From Myxococcales bacterium (GTDB taxonomy: Bacteria; Myxococcota_A; Polyangia; Fen-1088): a stretch of 64,000 nucleotides of DNA. The number at the start of each line of letters is the position of its first letter. The first letter of the stretch is position 1. Made by a program: the position numbers and the translations under genes. Below, piece after piece: positions 34,557-45,422 of this stretch. Location: positions 682,001-746,000 of the forward strand of contig JAGTJU010000003.1 in the NCBI GenBank assembly GCA_022184915.1, written 5' to 3'. Below the pieces are notes generated by a model that was not told where the DNA came from, did no database searches, and saw only the letters and a program-made list of their open reading frames with translations.

Positions 34557-36098
34557 TCAGCCGGGCAGCTCGGCCGCCGCGCCGTCCTCGCTGCTCTCGT
34601 CCCGGGTGGTGGGCAGCAAGTGTTCGAGGCCGTGTTTGCGCATGCGGTAGTAAAGCGTGGATCGGTTGATCCCGAGCGCCCGTGCCGCGTGGGCGATGTT
34701 GCCCTGGGCTTGTTCGACAGCCGCCACGATTTCGCTGCGCTCTTGCTCGGAGAGGCGCTTGCTGAGCGAGCGGCCACCGCTTCCGCTGGGGGCGTTGCCT
34801 GCGGGGGGGGCAGGCGGGGCGGGGCGGGGTATGGCTGCCGGGGCGAACGCCGCCTCGGTGGCTCCGGCGATCAGCCGCCGCCCGAAATCGAGATCGCTGG
34901 CGGTGACCTCGCTGCCTTGGGCCAAGATGAGCGCGCGCTCGATCACGTTCTCGAGCTCGCGCACGTTCCCCGGCCAGGGGTAGCCCCCGAGCAGCGCCAA
35001 AGCGTCGGGGGCGATCCCCAGGAGCTGCTTGCCGGTGGATTTCGAGAACTTGCCGATGAAGTGCTCACACAGGGCCGGCAGATCCTGCAGCCGCGCGCGC
35101 AAGGGAGGCAGGGTGATGGAAAACACGTTCAGGCGGTAATAGAGGTCTTCGCGGAAGGTGCCGTCGGCGATCATCTGCTCGAGGTTGCGGTGTGTGGCCG
35201 AGATGACCCGCACGTCCACGCGCACCGTCTCGACGCCTCCCACCCGCTCGAACTCGCGCTCTTGCAGCACGCGCAGCAGCTTGACCTGCACCTCGAGGGG
35301 CAGATCGCCCACCTCGTCCAGGAACAACGTGCCGCCATCGGCCAACTCGAAGCGCCCCGGCCGCCGGGCCACCGCGCCCGTGAAGGCGCCCTTTTCGTGT
35401 CCGAACAGCTCCGACTCGAGCACCCCCGCCGCGAGCGCCGCGCAGTTGACGCGCACGAAGGGGCGGCTTTCCCGGGTGCTGTTGATGTGGATGGCCCGCG
35501 CCACCATCTCCTTGCCCGTGCCGGTTTCGCCGCGCAAGAGCACCGTGGAGTTCGTGGGCGCCACCTGGGCCACGCGCTTGAGCACATCCTGCAGCGGCGC
35601 AGAATCCCCCACGATCTCACCGAAGTTGAACGCCCCGTGGGCCTCTTGCGAGAGCAGGCCTGCGTACTGCGCGAGCTGCTGCTGCAGCCGGGCGTTGTCG
35701 CGGAGAAGGAAAAACCGCTCGATGGCCTGGCGAACAATGCCGCGCAGCTCCTCACGATCCCAGGGCTTCGTGACGTAGCGGTAGATGTGGCCGAGGTTGA
35801 TGGCCTCCACCAACACTTCCACGTCGGTGAACGCCGTCATGATGATCCCCACCGCGTCGGGGCGCACGCCGCGAATGGCTCGCAGCAGCTCGAGTCCCGT
35901 CATGTGGGGCATGCGCTGGTCCGTGACGACCACGGCGATGTCGTGGGCCTTGGCCAACGCCAGCGCGGCTTCCCCCCCCTCGGCCAAGTGAAGGTTGAAC
36001 ATGCGCTGGAAGTTGAAGCGAAACGCGTCGAGGTTGTCGCGTTCGTCGTCCACGACCAGGATGGGGAATCGGCTGTAGTCCACGGGCTCTGTCGCCAT
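34557..36098 (-). CDS. NtrC-family sigma-54-dependent response regulator
   Basis: A 513-residue regulator. The receiver has DD at 17-18 and the phospho-Asp at 60 (VVVTDQRMP). The AAA+ domain has Walker [24 protein letters not shown] (the sigma-54 contact loop) and a Walker B region [12 protein letters not shown]. The C-terminal Fis-type helix-turn-helix is [23 protein letters not shown] 36098 starts just before the receiver; an upstream extension has no conserved sequence. No cognate histidine kinase is adjacent, so it is an orphan here. It would activate sigma-54 promoters; targets are unknown. Confidence 0.95.
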   Translation of the reverse strand: MATEPVDYSRFPILVVDDERDNLDAFRFNFQRMFNLHLAEGGEAALALAKAHDIAVVVTDQRMPHMTGLELLRAIRGVRPDAVGIIMTAFTDVEVLVEAINLGHIYRYVTKPWDREELRGIVRQAIERFFLLRDNARLQQQLAQYAGLLSQEAHGAFNFGEIVGDSAPLQDVLKRVAQVAPTNSTVLLRGETGTGKEMVARAIHINSTRESRPFVRVNCAALAAGVLESELFGHEKGAFTGAVARRPGRFELADGGTLFLDEVGDLPLEVQVKLLRVLQEREFERVGGVETVRVDVRVISATHRNLEQMIADGTFREDLYYRLNVFSITLPPLRARLQDLPALCEHFIGKFSKSTGKQLLGIAPDALALLGGYPWPGNVRELENVIERALILAQGSEVTASDLDFGRRLIAGATEAAFAPAAIPRPAPPAPPAGNAPSGSGGRSLSKRLSEQERSEIVAAVEQAQGNIAHAARALGINRSTLYYRMRKHGLEHLLPTTRDESSEDGAAAELPG

Positions 36099-36258
36099 GC
36101 GCAAGAAAAGTAACACGTTTTTGCGGGAAGGGTCATGCGCGTGGGCACGGAGGCTTGGCGCGCCCCCTCCGACGGGCGAGAGCCCCGGGCCATTCACAGC
36201 CGCTTTGCCGGGCTGGCTGTTGGCGACCTCCGGAAGGTCGGGATACCCTGGAGGCCAG

Positions 36259-38070
36259 GTGGTTTCCCGGTCCAGCCGTAGCTTCGCGACGCCCTCGGGC
36301 GCGAACGTTACGCTTTGGTTCGGGGTCGAAGTGGTGCTCGTGGCCTTTGGGATCTACGTGTACCGGTTGGCCTCACACCCCTATCTGCTCGACTCCGCCG
36401 AGCTGGCCGCCGCCGCCTTCGGGCTGGGTGTGGCACACCCGCCAGGGGAGCCGCTGGCCCTGCTGCTCGGCAAGGCTGCGTGCTTCCTTCCGCTCGGGCC
36501 CGTGGCGTTTCGGGTGGGCTTGGTGCAGGCGGCGGCCGGGGCGTGCGCCGCGGGACTGGTCTATCTTTTGTCGCTGGCGGCGATGACGCAGTTGGATGCC
36601 CGGGTGCGGCCGGGTCCCACCCTGCGCGCCTGGATCGCCAACGCAAGCGCGCTTGCCTTCGCGTGGGCACCCGGAATGGTCGACAACGCCACGCGTCCCG
36701 AGGTGTACGCGCTGTCCACGGTCCTGGCGCTCGCGGCCACGGGGCTGGCGCTACAGGCCGCCGAGCAATCCGATCCGCGCTTTGCCTTCGCGGCGGCGTT
36801 CGTGTTGGGCTTGGGCATGGGCAGCCACCCCTTGGTGGTGGGAGGCGCGGGGCTGGGGGCGGTGGCGGCAAGCCTCCCCCTTCTGGCGCGCACGAGCTGG
36901 GCCCGGCGCTGGGGGCTCACCGCGGGGGCCGTGGCGGCGTTCGTCGCGGGCGCGCTGGTGCTGCTCTACGTCCCTGCGCGCGCGCAGGCGCTTCTGTCGC
37001 ACCCGGACGGAGACACCCTGGTGTGGGGGGACGCGCGCAGCCTGTCGGGTTGGTGGTGGGTGGTGTCAGCCCGCACCTTCGCAGGGAAAAACGCGTTCAT
37101 CCAAAGCGGGGCCGAGCCTGCAAGTCTGCCTTTCGTGCTGATGGAAGAGCTGGGCTTGGCGGGGGCCTGTTTGGCCCTGGTGGGATTTTACGTGTTGTTG
37201 CGGTTCCGCCGCATTCACACCACCTTGGCGTTGCTCTTGACCGCCGGAGGGGCGATGGGGGCGGCCTTGGTGGCAGGGTTTGATCCTCACAATCCGGACA
37301 TCCGGGGGTATTTGGGCCCCGCGTTGGCCATCCTGGCCGTGGGGGCGTCCGTGGCCGCAGGGGCGCTGGTGGGGGCCCTCGCCCGGCCTCTCGTGCGCCC
37401 CGTCGTGGCGCTCGTGACGACGGGGCTGCTCGTGCAGAGCGGCGCCCGCGCACTCGCCGCGCGGCCCTCGCTGGCGGAGGTGGGCGCGCCCGCGCGCTGG
37501 CTGACGGCGTCGGTCGGGGCGCTCTACCCACGGACCACGTTGCTGACGGCCCATTTCGAGACCGCGTTTCTGCTGGCCTATCTACGCGTCGTCGAGGGGG
37601 TGCGGCCCGATGTGACCTGGGTGCACCTCGGCTTTGGCCGTAGCCCCGGCTACGCGGCCCGGATGCAGACCGTGGCGCCGGCTGTCGCGCCGGTGTTCGC
37701 GGCCCACGCGCGCGGGCCGATCACGACTGCGGCCGTGGACGCCCTCGGTCACCCGCTCGCGATGGAGGGGCTCGTGCCCATGGAGCCCGCGTTGGCGCGG
37801 GGGCTCAGCTACGCCGGGGCCCTGTGGCACTGGCCGCCGCGCCGTCCCGAACCGGAGCCCACGCTGCTGACGGCACCGCTGCTGCGTGAGGCGGAGGCAC
37901 ACAGGTCCGTGCGCGGGTTTGTGGGCTGGCGCGTGTTTCAGGACGCCCGCCTCGCCTGCACCGTGCGGCACCCCATGACCGCACATCTCGTAAAGACCAC
38001 GGCCGCGTTGTTGCCGGACGACCTCGTGGCGCGCCAGCTGCGCGAAGATTGCGGGCCCTCGCCGCCCTGA
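36259..38070 (+). CDS. DUF2723-type membrane glycosyltransferase-like protein
   Basis: About 603 residues with ten or more membrane helices. The N-terminal motif LLDSAELAAAAFGLGVAHPP is the DUF2723 signature, in which an acidic residue in the first periplasmic loop is followed by HPPG; the family is related to protein O-mannosyl/GT-C transferases. A short soluble tail follows. GTG 36259 has GGAGG 4 nt upstream, which is close; the frame stays open to 36097, with a low-complexity non-hydrophobic extension. It is divergent from the NtrC-type regulator (160 bp). The acceptor, lipid or protein, is unknown. Confidence 0.8.
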   Translation: MVSRSSRSFATPSGANVTLWFGVEVVLVAFGIYVYRLASHPYLLDSAELAAAAFGLGVAHPPGEPLALLLGKAACFLPLGPVAFRVGLVQAAAGACAAGLVYLLSLAAMTQLDARVRPGPTLRAWIANASALAFAWAPGMVDNATRPEVYALSTVLALAATGLALQAAEQSDPRFAFAAAFVLGLGMGSHPLVVGGAGLGAVAASLPLLARTSWARRWGLTAGAVAAFVAGALVLLYVPARAQALLSHPDGDTLVWGDARSLSGWWWVVSARTFAGKNAFIQSGAEPASLPFVLMEELGLAGACLALVGFYVLLRFRRIHTTLALLLTAGGAMGAALVAGFDPHNPDIRGYLGPALAILAVGASVAAGALVGALARPLVRPVVALVTTGLLVQSGARALAARPSLAEVGAPARWLTASVGALYPRTTLLTAHFETAFLLAYLRVVEGVRPDVTWVHLGFGRSPGYAARMQTVAPAVAPVFAAHARGPITTAAVDALGHPLAMEGLVPMEPALARGLSYAGALWHWPPRRPEPEPTLLTAPLLREAEAHRSVRGFVGWRVFQDARLACTVRHPMTAHLVKTTAALLPDDLVARQLREDCGPSPP

Positions 38071-38213
38071 GCCCGGGGCCTGGCTGGAGGCGACGGCCGC
38101 TCGGGCGAGACGTGTCACCTGACCAGCGGTGGGGCCTGCTCCCGTCGGGGGCCGCCGTGGGTTATGCTGTTTGTGATGGAGTTCGTCGCGCACGCTGGGC
38201 GAGGGGGCTGGGG

Positions 38214-39038
38214 ATGAGTGGTTCCGTGGCGCCCCCCAGTGAACCTCAGCTGGTGAAGGTTTCGCCCCGGCACAGCGTGGTGCTGGCCCCCGAGCTTTAT
38301 CTGCTGGTGCTGCGGCCGCCCCGCGCGGACTTCGTCGTGCGCACGCTCGCCCGGCGAGAGGCCAATGGCATGCCGCTCATGGCGGCCGAGATGGTGATCG
38401 CCAGCGACGACACACGCAAGCGCCACCCGGCGGCCGACATTTACCCGCTGCACTTTCGCAAAACCTACTTCCCCGGCCGCCTGCACGGCGATCCCGAGGA
38501 CGAATACACCCGGCACCAGCGGGCCTCGCAGCTCATCAAGGTGCCTGCCCCCATCGGCTTCGGCGACAACGTGTTCCGCAGTTGCTTGCTGCCGGGGCAG
38601 CCTTACACGCGCCTCACCCCCTTCGACAGCGAGCCGCCCGAGAGCAACATCGCCAAGGCCGAAAAGCCGGCGCTGGCCACCGTGGCGGGGCTGTGGAGGC
38701 TGGCCGAAGAGACGCTGGAGCAGCTGCTCGCCTTGCACTACGGGGGCTTGGCCCACGGTGACGCCGAGCTGCACAACGTCATCGTATGCCCGGCGCCCCT
38801 CGAAACCGTGCTCATCGACTTCGAGGCCGGTGTTGACGCGGCCACCTTGGACGAAGGGGCCTGGGACAAGCGGTGTGCGCTCGATCTCGAGCCCCTGCTC
38901 AGGGAAGCGGTGTACCTCCAGTGTGCGCTCGGGCGGCAGCCGAGCCGGTTAGGCGCGCTGTCGTGGGAGCGCATGGGCCGGCTCTTCAAGGAGCCCGACC
39001 GGTTTCGGCGGGCCATCGAAGCCCGCGCGGGCATGTGA
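38214..39038 (+). CDS. kinase-fold protein (LPS/RIO-kinase-like)
   Basis: A 274-residue soluble protein. ATG 38214 has a G-rich ribosome site. The C-terminal half has an atypical kinase active site: GGLAHGDAELHNVIV (HGD at 181-183, Asn188) and LIDFEAG (Asp202), as in Kdo/LPS kinases, aminoglycoside kinases and RIO kinases. An N-terminal Lys in FRKTYFPG could be the ATP-binding Lys (about 83). The target may be a sugar or a protein. It stands alone between the glycosyltransferase and MFS genes. Confidence 0.72.
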   Translation: MSGSVAPPSEPQLVKVSPRHSVVLAPELYLLVLRPPRADFVVRTLARREANGMPLMAAEMVIASDDTRKRHPAADIYPLHFRKTYFPGRLHGDPEDEYTRHQRASQLIKVPAPIGFGDNVFRSCLLPGQPYTRLTPFDSEPPESNIAKAEKPALATVAGLWRLAEETLEQLLALHYGGLAHGDAELHNVIVCPAPLETVLIDFEAGVDAATLDEGAWDKRCALDLEPLLREAVYLQCALGRQPSRLGALSWERMGRLFKEPDRFRRAIEARAGM

Positions 39039-39157
39039 GCGGGCGCGGCCGCGGCGGGGCGGGGGATCTGCTTTTCCGGCACGGTAGGCGGCGGGGCGGG
39101 CTCTCAATCGACGGGACTTCTTGATCGCGCGCGCGCCGCGGTCTTTACTCGTCCGCC

Positions 39158-40453
39158 ATGGTCACGAGCAACGACGAACGTATTGGCAGGACCCGGTGGT
39201 TGATCTGTGCCCTGCTGTTCGCAGCGACCACGATCAACTACGTCGATCGGCAGATTCTCTCGCTGCTCAAACCCCTGCTGGACCAGGAGCTCGGGTGGAC
39301 GAACGAGGAGTTCGGGTGGGTGAACTCGGCGTTCCAGGGGGCCTATGCCGTGGGGCTGCTCTTCTTCGGGGCGTTCATCGATCGTGTGGGCACGAAGCTT
39401 GGCTATGCCGTGTCCATTGCTGCCTGGAGCTTCGCCGCCATCGGCCACGCGTTCGTCACGTCGATTCGTGGCTTTTACATCGCACGCGTGGCGCTGGGCC
39501 TGGGGGAAGGCGGCAACTTTCCGGCGGCGATCAAGGCCATCGCGCTGTGGTTCCCGAAAAAAGACCGTGCCTTCGCGACGAGTCTGATGAACGCTGGCAC
39601 GAACGTGGGGGCGATCCTCGCGCCCGCCGTCGTGCCTTGGCTGGCCGTGCACTGGGGCTGGCAATCGGCCTTCGTGGTGGCGGGCATCGGCGGTCTCTTG
39701 TGGCTGTTCCTGTGGTGGCCGCTTTACAGCGTTCCCGAGGCGTCGAAGATCCTGTCGCGCGAGGAGCTCACCTACATCCGCAGCGATCTCGACGAGCCTA
39801 CCGACCCTACCCGCAAGACGAAGTGGCGCACCCTGTTCCGTTACCGGCAGGCCTGGTCGTTCTTCGTGGCGAAGTTTCTGACGGACCCCGTGTGGTGGTT
39901 TTTCCTGATTTGGTTGCCCGATTACTTCAAAAAAACCCGCGGGCTCGACATCAAGTCCAGCGCCGTGCACCTGGTGACGATCTATTCCATCGTGACCGTG
40001 CTCAGCGTGGCGGGCGGATGGCTGACGGGCTACCTGAACGCGCGGGGCCAGTCCGTCACGCGGGCCCGCAAGACGGGCATGTTGCTGTTTGCGTTCACGG
40101 TGCTGCCCATCTTCTTCGCCACCCGGGCCAGTGACTGGGCGGCCGTGGTGCTGATTGGCATCGCCGGGGCCTCTCATCAAGCCTTCTCGGCCACCATCTA
40201 CACGACCGTCTCCGACATGTTCCCGAAGACGGCCGTGGCGTCGATCATCGGCGTGGGCGGCATGGCGGGCTCGCTGGGCGGCATGCTCTTTCCCGTTTTC
40301 GCCGGAAAGCTGCTCGACCGCTTCGCCGCGGAGGGCAACATCGGGGGCGGTTACACCGTGCTCTTTGCGATCTGTGGTTCGGCGTACATCGTGGCCTTCC
40401 TGCTCAACCACCTCCTGGCGCCGAAGTTCGACAAGGTCGAATGGAAGGGCTGA
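39158..40453 (+). CDS. MFS transporter, ACS/ExuT-like (hexuronate or organic anion)
   Basis: A 431-residue transporter with 12 predicted helices. Anion:cation symporter family features: INYVDRQILSLLKPLL in TM1, GWVNSAFQGAYAVG, the loop motif FFGAFIDRVGTKLG, and LGLGEGGNFPAAIKAIALWF. ExuT-like hexuronate or galactonate transporters share this pattern, so uptake of a sugar acid is likely, coupled to protons. No catabolic genes for such a substrate are nearby. Confidence 0.9.
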   Translation: MVTSNDERIGRTRWLICALLFAATTINYVDRQILSLLKPLLDQELGWTNEEFGWVNSAFQGAYAVGLLFFGAFIDRVGTKLGYAVSIAAWSFAAIGHAFVTSIRGFYIARVALGLGEGGNFPAAIKAIALWFPKKDRAFATSLMNAGTNVGAILAPAVVPWLAVHWGWQSAFVVAGIGGLLWLFLWWPLYSVPEASKILSREELTYIRSDLDEPTDPTRKTKWRTLFRYRQAWSFFVAKFLTDPVWWFFLIWLPDYFKKTRGLDIKSSAVHLVTIYSIVTVLSVAGGWLTGYLNARGQSVTRARKTGMLLFAFTVLPIFFATRASDWAAVVLIGIAGASHQAFSATIYTTVSDMFPKTAVASIIGVGGMAGSLGGMLFPVFAGKLLDRFAAEGNIGGGYTVLFAICGSAYIVAFLLNHLLAPKFDKVEWKG

Positions 40454-40672
40454 GAGCGCTTATGACGCGTCGCGCTCGATAAGTTTGCCAGTCCGCAAAG
40501 ATTCGGAAAAGTGCCGGAAACAATTGGCGCTTAATCTAACGCCTCGTTCTCGCTTTCATGTGAGGACACGCAAAAAAGCCGTTGCCCCGGCGGCCACAAA
40601 GCGCTCTAACAAGGGGCGACTTCGTTAACAATTCGCAGATTCGATAGCGTCCAAAAAGGAAAGAGAAGCACC

Positions 40673-42847
40673 ATGAGCACGGCACGACGAGCAGCGATCA
40701 CAGCGGCGACGAGCTACAAGCCGGCCGGTCCTCCCCTGGATTACAAGGAGACGCCGGCCACCTCCTTGTACGGCTCCAACGTCTTCGGCCTGGTGGCCAT
40801 GAAGGCTCATCTCCCCAAGGAGGTGTTCAAGTCACTCAAGAAGACGATCGACGCGGGCTCCAAGCTCGACCCGGCCATCGCCGACACCGTGGCCGCGGCC
40901 ATGAAGTCGTGGGCCTTGTCGCGGGGTGCCACGCACTACGCGCACGTGTTCTACCCGCTCACGGGCTACTCGGCCGAGAAGCACGACAGCTTCCTCTCGC
41001 CCGACGGCGAAGGCGGGGCCATCACGGAGTTCGCCGGCAAGACCCTGATCCAGGGCGAGCCCGACGCGTCCAGCTTCCCGAACGGCGGCATCCGCGCCAC
41101 CTTCGAGGCCCGCGGCTACACCGCGTGGGACGTGACGAGCCCTGCGTACCTGCTCGAGACGGACAACGGCACCACGCTCTGCATCCCCACGGCGTTCGTG
41201 TCGTGGACGGGTGAGGCGCTCGACAAAAAAACGCCCCTCCTGCGGTCGAGCCAGGCCCTCAACACCCAGGTTCAGCGCATCCTGAAGCTCTTCGGGCACG
41301 AAAAGCCCGCCATGGTGGTCTCCTTCGCGGGGGCCGAGCAAGAGTACTTCCTCATCGACAAAAACTTCTACTTCGCGCGCCCTGATCTGCTCAATGCGGG
41401 CCGCAGCCTGTTTGGCGCCAAGCCGCCCAAGGGCCAGGAGTTCGAGGATCACTACTTCGGCTCGATTCCCGACCGCGTGATCGCCTACATGATGGAGGTC
41501 GAGCGCGAGCTCTTCAAGCTGGGCGTGCCCGTCAAGACCCGTCACAACGAGGTGGCGCCCGCCCAGTTCGAGGTGGCGCCCGTGTTCGAGGCCGGCAACA
41601 TCGCCGCTGACCACCAGCAGCTCGTGATGGTCACGCTCAAGCGCGTGGCCGACAAGCACGGGTTCGTGTGCCTGCTGCACGAAAAGCCCTTCGCCGGCGT
41701 CAACGGTTCGGGCAAGCACCTCAACTTCTCGTTCGGCAACGCCACCCAGGGCAACCTCCTGGATCCGGGCGAGACGCCCCACGAGAACGCGCAGTTCCTG
41801 GTGTTCTGCGGAGCCGTCATCCGCGCCGTACACCGCTACGGCGGCCTGCTGCGCGCCGCGATCGCGTCGGCCAGCAACGACCACCGGCTGGGTGCCAACG
41901 AAGCGCCTCCCGCCATCATCTCGATCTTCCTCGGGGAGCAGCTCTCCGACGTGTTCGAGCAGATCAAGGGCGGTGGCGCCAAGTCGTCGAAGATCAAGGG
42001 CAAGCTGGAGATCGGGGTCGACACCTTGCCCGCACTGCCGAAGGACGCGGGCGACCGCAACCGCACGAGCCCGTTTGCCTTCACGGGCAACCGCTTCGAG
42101 TTCCGCGCGGTGGGCTCTGGTCAATCGATTTCGGGGCCGCTCCTGTCGGTGAACACGGCCATCGCAGAGGCCTGCGACTACATCGCCACGAAGCTCGAGA
42201 CGGCGTTGGCTGCCGGTACGAAGCTGAACGCCGCCATTCAGGACGTGCTGGCCGACATCATCAAACAGCACGGTGCGGTGATCTTCGACGGCAACGGCTA
42301 CTCGGAAGAGTGGCACCTCGAGGCGGAAAAGCGTGGGTTGTTGAACCTCAAGACCACCGTGGATGCCCTTCCTCAGCTGCAGAAGCCTGAGGTGATCGAG
42401 CTCTTCGACAAGTACAAGGTGCTGTCGCCGCGTGAGCTCAAGAGCCGCTACGAGATTTATCTCGAGCAGTACTGCAAGTACATCAACGTCGAGGCCAACC
42501 TCACCGCCAAGATGGGGAAGACCACGATCCTGCCGGTGGCCTTGCGCTACCAAAGCGTCCTGGCCGAGAACGTGGCGGCCGTCAAAGCGGCCGGCGTCAC
42601 ACCCGACACGTCGTTGCTCACAGAGGTGACCGACCTCATCGGCAAGCTGCAGGCAGGTCTCAAGAAGCTGGCCTCGGCGACGAGCCACCACGGCGCTTCG
42701 GACGTGCTCGAGGAGGCCAAGCACTTCTGTCACAGCGTCGTTCCGGCGATGGGCGAGGTTCGTCAGGCGGCAGATGCTCTCGAAGGCATCGTCGATGACG
42801 ACATGTGGCCGATGCCCACGTACCAAGAGATTCTGTTCATCAAGTAA
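40673..42847 (+). CDS. glnN: glutamine synthetase type III
   Basis: A 724-residue GSIII, which makes glutamine from glutamate and ammonia. Features of the family: length over 700, SLYGSNVFG near the N-terminus, [56 protein letters not shown] and [12 protein letters not shown]. The active form is a dodecamer. No nitrogen genes flank it. The 219-bp upstream gap is likely its promoter; I could not find a clear -24/-12 box. A strong terminator follows. Expression is probably monocistronic. Confidence 0.96.
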   Translation: MSTARRAAITAATSYKPAGPPLDYKETPATSLYGSNVFGLVAMKAHLPKEVFKSLKKTIDAGSKLDPAIADTVAAAMKSWALSRGATHYAHVFYPLTGYSAEKHDSFLSPDGEGGAITEFAGKTLIQGEPDASSFPNGGIRATFEARGYTAWDVTSPAYLLETDNGTTLCIPTAFVSWTGEALDKKTPLLRSSQALNTQVQRILKLFGHEKPAMVVSFAGAEQEYFLIDKNFYFARPDLLNAGRSLFGAKPPKGQEFEDHYFGSIPDRVIAYMMEVERELFKLGVPVKTRHNEVAPAQFEVAPVFEAGNIAADHQQLVMVTLKRVADKHGFVCLLHEKPFAGVNGSGKHLNFSFGNATQGNLLDPGETPHENAQFLVFCGAVIRAVHRYGGLLRAAIASASNDHRLGANEAPPAIISIFLGEQLSDVFEQIKGGGAKSSKIKGKLEIGVDTLPALPKDAGDRNRTSPFAFTGNRFEFRAVGSGQSISGPLLSVNTAIAEACDYIATKLETALAAGTKLNAAIQDVLADIIKQHGAVIFDGNGYSEEWHLEAEKRGLLNLKTTVDALPQLQKPEVIELFDKYKVLSPRELKSRYEIYLEQYCKYINVEANLTAKMGKTTILPVALRYQSVLAENVAAVKAAGVTPDTSLLTEVTDLIGKLQAGLKKLASATSHHGASDVLEEAKHFCHSVVPAMGEVRQAADALEGIVDDDMWPMPTYQEILFIK

Positions 42848-42870
42848 ACAGGCGCTCTTGGCGTGAGACG

Positions 42871-42903
42871 AGCGGCTCCGGGGCAACGCGGAGCCGCTTT
42901 CTT
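42871..42903 (+). terminator. intrinsic terminator of glnN
   Basis: AGCGGCTCCG and CGGAGCCGCT form a perfect 10-bp stem with an 8-nt loop, directly followed by TTCTT, 24 nt after the glnN stop. Confidence 0.9.
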
Positions 42904-42990
42904 ATCGAAACGTGCGGGGGCCGGGGGGCGATTTCGTCTGTCACCCGGGTGCAAAGACCCTCGGGCTGGTAAAGGGCTGGGCAGCGCCTC

Positions 42991-43962
42991 ATGCCTGGTT
43001 CTTCGCCCCACGGTCCGCCAAAACTTCCGGAGCTCTCCCCAGATCCTCGGGCGCGCCGGGCGGGTGTGCAGCTGGTGGTGGCCTCCGTGTTTTTTGGCCT
43101 GATGGCGGTGGGCACGAAGGCGCTTGCGGGGACGATGTCAGGGCCGCAGGTGGCGTTATTGCGCATGGTGTTCGGGGTGCTGCTGTTCGCCGGCCTGGCG
43201 CTTCGCCAGCCCGAGATCGTGCGGGTGAGCCGACCGGGCTGGCTCGCGGCACGCGGCTTGTTCGGAGGCGCGGCCGTTTTGCTCTACTTCGTGTCGATCG
43301 AGCGGGTGGGCGTGGGGCTGGCCACGCTCGTGCACTACAGCGCCCCCATATGGGCGGCGCTTTTGGGCTCACTCGTGCTGTCCGAATCGGTGGCGCGCCT
43401 CACCCGCGTGGCCATGGTGGTGGCGCTTGCGGGGGTGACGTTGGTGATGGCGCCCGCGCTGACCCTGGCGTGGCAACAAGGCACGACGGGAGCCATCGGG
43501 GTCGGGTGGTATTTCGTTTCGCTGGCGTCGGCTGTGGTGTCTGCGGCGGCTTTGGTGTCTGCGCGGGCGGGGCGGCGCGAGGTGGCGCGCGTGGGGGCCC
43601 GCGCGCCCGATGGCACCTTGACCCTGTTTGGCGGCTTTTCGGTGTTCGGTGCGCTCGCGGCGGCACCTTTCGCCCTGCCTCCACTCGGGACGTGGGTGTG
43701 GCCCACGCCGAAGCTGTGGGCGCTCGTCGTGGGTGTGAGCGTGGTGAGCGCCCTTGCCCAGCTCCTCATGACGACCGCCTTGGCTCATGCCTCCGCGGCC
43801 GCCCCCGGTGTGGCCAACCAGCTCTCGGTGGTGATCGCATCGATGGGAGGTGTGTTGTTCTTCGACGAGACCCTCGACGCGTGGGCGTTCGCGGGCGCCG
43901 CGCTCATCATGACGGGCGTGCTGCTCAACGTACGGGCGGCCAGTCCCGTGCGCCCGCGCTGA
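42991..43962 (+). CDS. EamA/DMT-family transporter
   Basis: A 323-residue inner-membrane protein with ten hydrophobic segments in two EamA repeats. Seen: VFFGLMAVGTKALAGTMSGP, LLYFVSIERVGVGLATLVHY at the end of repeat 1, and ALAHASAAAPGVANQLSVVI in repeat 2, with the family pattern of a conserved Glu or Asp (FFDETLDAWAFAGAALIMTG). Such proteins export amino acids or metabolites. The substrate is unknown. ATG 42991 follows the glnN terminator by about 90 bp. Confidence 0.9.
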   Translation: MPGSSPHGPPKLPELSPDPRARRAGVQLVVASVFFGLMAVGTKALAGTMSGPQVALLRMVFGVLLFAGLALRQPEIVRVSRPGWLAARGLFGGAAVLLYFVSIERVGVGLATLVHYSAPIWAALLGSLVLSESVARLTRVAMVVALAGVTLVMAPALTLAWQQGTTGAIGVGWYFVSLASAVVSAAALVSARAGRREVARVGARAPDGTLTLFGGFSVFGALAAAPFALPPLGTWVWPTPKLWALVVGVSVVSALAQLLMTTALAHASAAAPGVANQLSVVIASMGGVLFFDETLDAWAFAGAALIMTGVLLNVRAASPVRPR

Positions 43963-44270
43963 CAGGCGAGGATTTCGCAAGGAAGCCCGACTGACGCGTC
44001 GACGCTTGCGTCTCACGACCGCGGAAGGCGAGCTTCGCCTCGAGCTCGGTGATCTCCTCGACGTCCGCGTGAATGAACAGCGTCCGCCTCCGCTCGTGCA
44101 ACACGAGCAGCGTCACGGCGCAGCGCGCTATATACGCCTCGTTGCAAAGCGATTCGCACGCAGGCCCTGCAGGCGCCTTGTGTGTCGGGAATTGCACCTA
44201 CTCACCTACTGCCGTGCCGCGGGCGCTCCGCGGCCGCCGCCTCGCGCGATCTCTGTGGCAACATAGGGAG
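43963..44270. other. 308-bp intergenic region before the ATPase pair
   Basis: No convincing gene. Short frames exist on both strands but lack ribosome sites. The sequence becomes less GC-rich toward 44270, where the accessory ATPase begins with AGGGAG upstream, so its promoter lies here. Confidence 0.5.
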
Positions 44271-45422
44271 ATGCTCATCAAGCGCATTCGCCTAAAGAAT
44301 TGGCGAAACTTCCAGGCCATCGATGTCGCCCTCCACGAGACGACCTACGTCCTTGGCCCCAATGCATCCGGCAAATCCAATTTCCTGGATGTTTTTCGCT
44401 TTCTGCGGGATGTCAGCAAGGCCAAAGGAGGGGGCTTACAAACGGCCGTGGCCGACCGTGGCGGAATGAGCAAGTTGAGATGCCTTCACGCGCGACGTGA
44501 TCCGGAGGTGCTCATCGAAGTTGAGGTTGCACAATCCCCTGACGAGGCTCCGGCATGGAGGTACGTGCTTGCCTTCAAACCCGAAGGGAAGGGAGCTCAG
44601 CGGACCCTCGTTTCCAAGGAGGAGGTATGGTCGCATTCTACGAAGCTGTTTTCACGCCCAAACGAAGAGGACAAGAAAGATCCGGCGCAGCTAACGCAGA
44701 CCTATCTCGAGCAGATTCAAGCGAACACGAAGTTCCGCGTTCTCCCATCTTTTTTTGGCGAAAGTACCTATCTCCACATTGTGCCGCAGTTGCTCAAGTT
44801 TGCCGACAAGCTCGGGGGGCAACGACTTGAGGACGACCCGTTTGGCCAAGGCTTTTTGGAACATGTCGCCCGTACACCTGCAAAGACACGCGACGCGCGA
44901 CTGCGCAAGATCGAAAAAGCACTGACGCTGGCAGTGCCGCAATTCAAAGAACTGAAATTTGAAAACGATGAACTGGGACACCCTCACCTAAAGGCGTTGT
45001 ACTCGCACCATCGGCCCAATGCGGGCTGGCAATCAGAGGAACATTTCTCTGACGGTACGTTGAGACTTTTGGGTTTCCTTTGGTCTCTACTCGAGGGTGA
45101 CTCGCTTCTGCTGCTAGAGGAGCCTGAAATTTCTCTCAACGACGCCATCGTGAAGGAGATCCCTCTCATCATGAAGCGCATTCAACAAGGCAGGAAGACC
45201 AAACGTCAGATTGTGGTCAGCACCCACAGTGCCGCCCTCCTCAGCAATGAGGGTATCGATGGGAGGAGCGTTGTGCTTCTGGAGCCAGGGTCGGAAGGCA
45301 CTAAGGCCAGAACTATTAACGAGCAAGAAAGGATGGCGCTTGAGGCAGGATTGTCGATCGCCGAGGTGATTCTTCCCAAGGCCAAGCCCACGGGCGTAGA
45401 ACAGCTTGGTCTTTCGCTGTGA
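44271..45422 (+). CDS. AAA_21/OLD-type ABC ATPase of a two-gene accessory module
   Basis: A 383-residue ATPase. Walker A GPNASGKSN (29-37), an ABC-signature-like FSDGTLR (259-265), Walker B LLLLEEPE (279-286) and H-loop STHS (317-320) are intact. There is no nuclease domain in this chain, so it is the AAA_21 part alone, unlike full OLD proteins. The stop overlaps the start of a TOPRIM-like gene (GTGA), the same order as ATPase/TOPRIM defence pairs such as PARIS. The GC content is visibly lower than in the flanking housekeeping genes, pointing to transfer. Antiphage function is an inference. Confidence 0.87.
   Translation: MLIKRIRLKNWRNFQAIDVALHETTYVLGPNASGKSNFLDVFRFLRDVSKAKGGGLQTAVADRGGMSKLRCLHARRDPEVLIEVEVAQSPDEAPAWRYVLAFKPEGKGAQRTLVSKEEVWSHSTKLFSRPNEEDKKDPAQLTQTYLEQIQANTKFRVLPSFFGESTYLHIVPQLLKFADKLGGQRLEDDPFGQGFLEHVARTPAKTRDARLRKIEKALTLAVPQFKELKFENDELGHPHLKALYSHHRPNAGWQSEEHFSDGTLRLLGFLWSLLEGDSLLLLEEPEISLNDAIVKEIPLIMKRIQQGRKTKRQIVVSTHSAALLSNEGIDGRSVVLLEPGSEGTKARTINEQERMALEAGLSIAEVILPKAKPTGVEQLGLSL

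Noticed and set aside
39104-40411. long antisense frame over the MFS gene
   Set aside because: The + strand encodes a clear ExuT-like transporter; the antisense has no motif.
40454-40672. sigma-54 promoter of glnN
   Set aside because: TTGGCGC is present, but the -12 GC element is not at the right spacing.
40832-42886. 684-codon frame antisense to glnN
   Set aside because: Antisense to a fully conserved glutamine synthetase; composition is that of a mirrored frame.
43925-44197. 90-codon - strand frame upstream of the ATPase pair
   Set aside because: Overlaps the end of the EamA gene, no ribosome site, no recognised motif.
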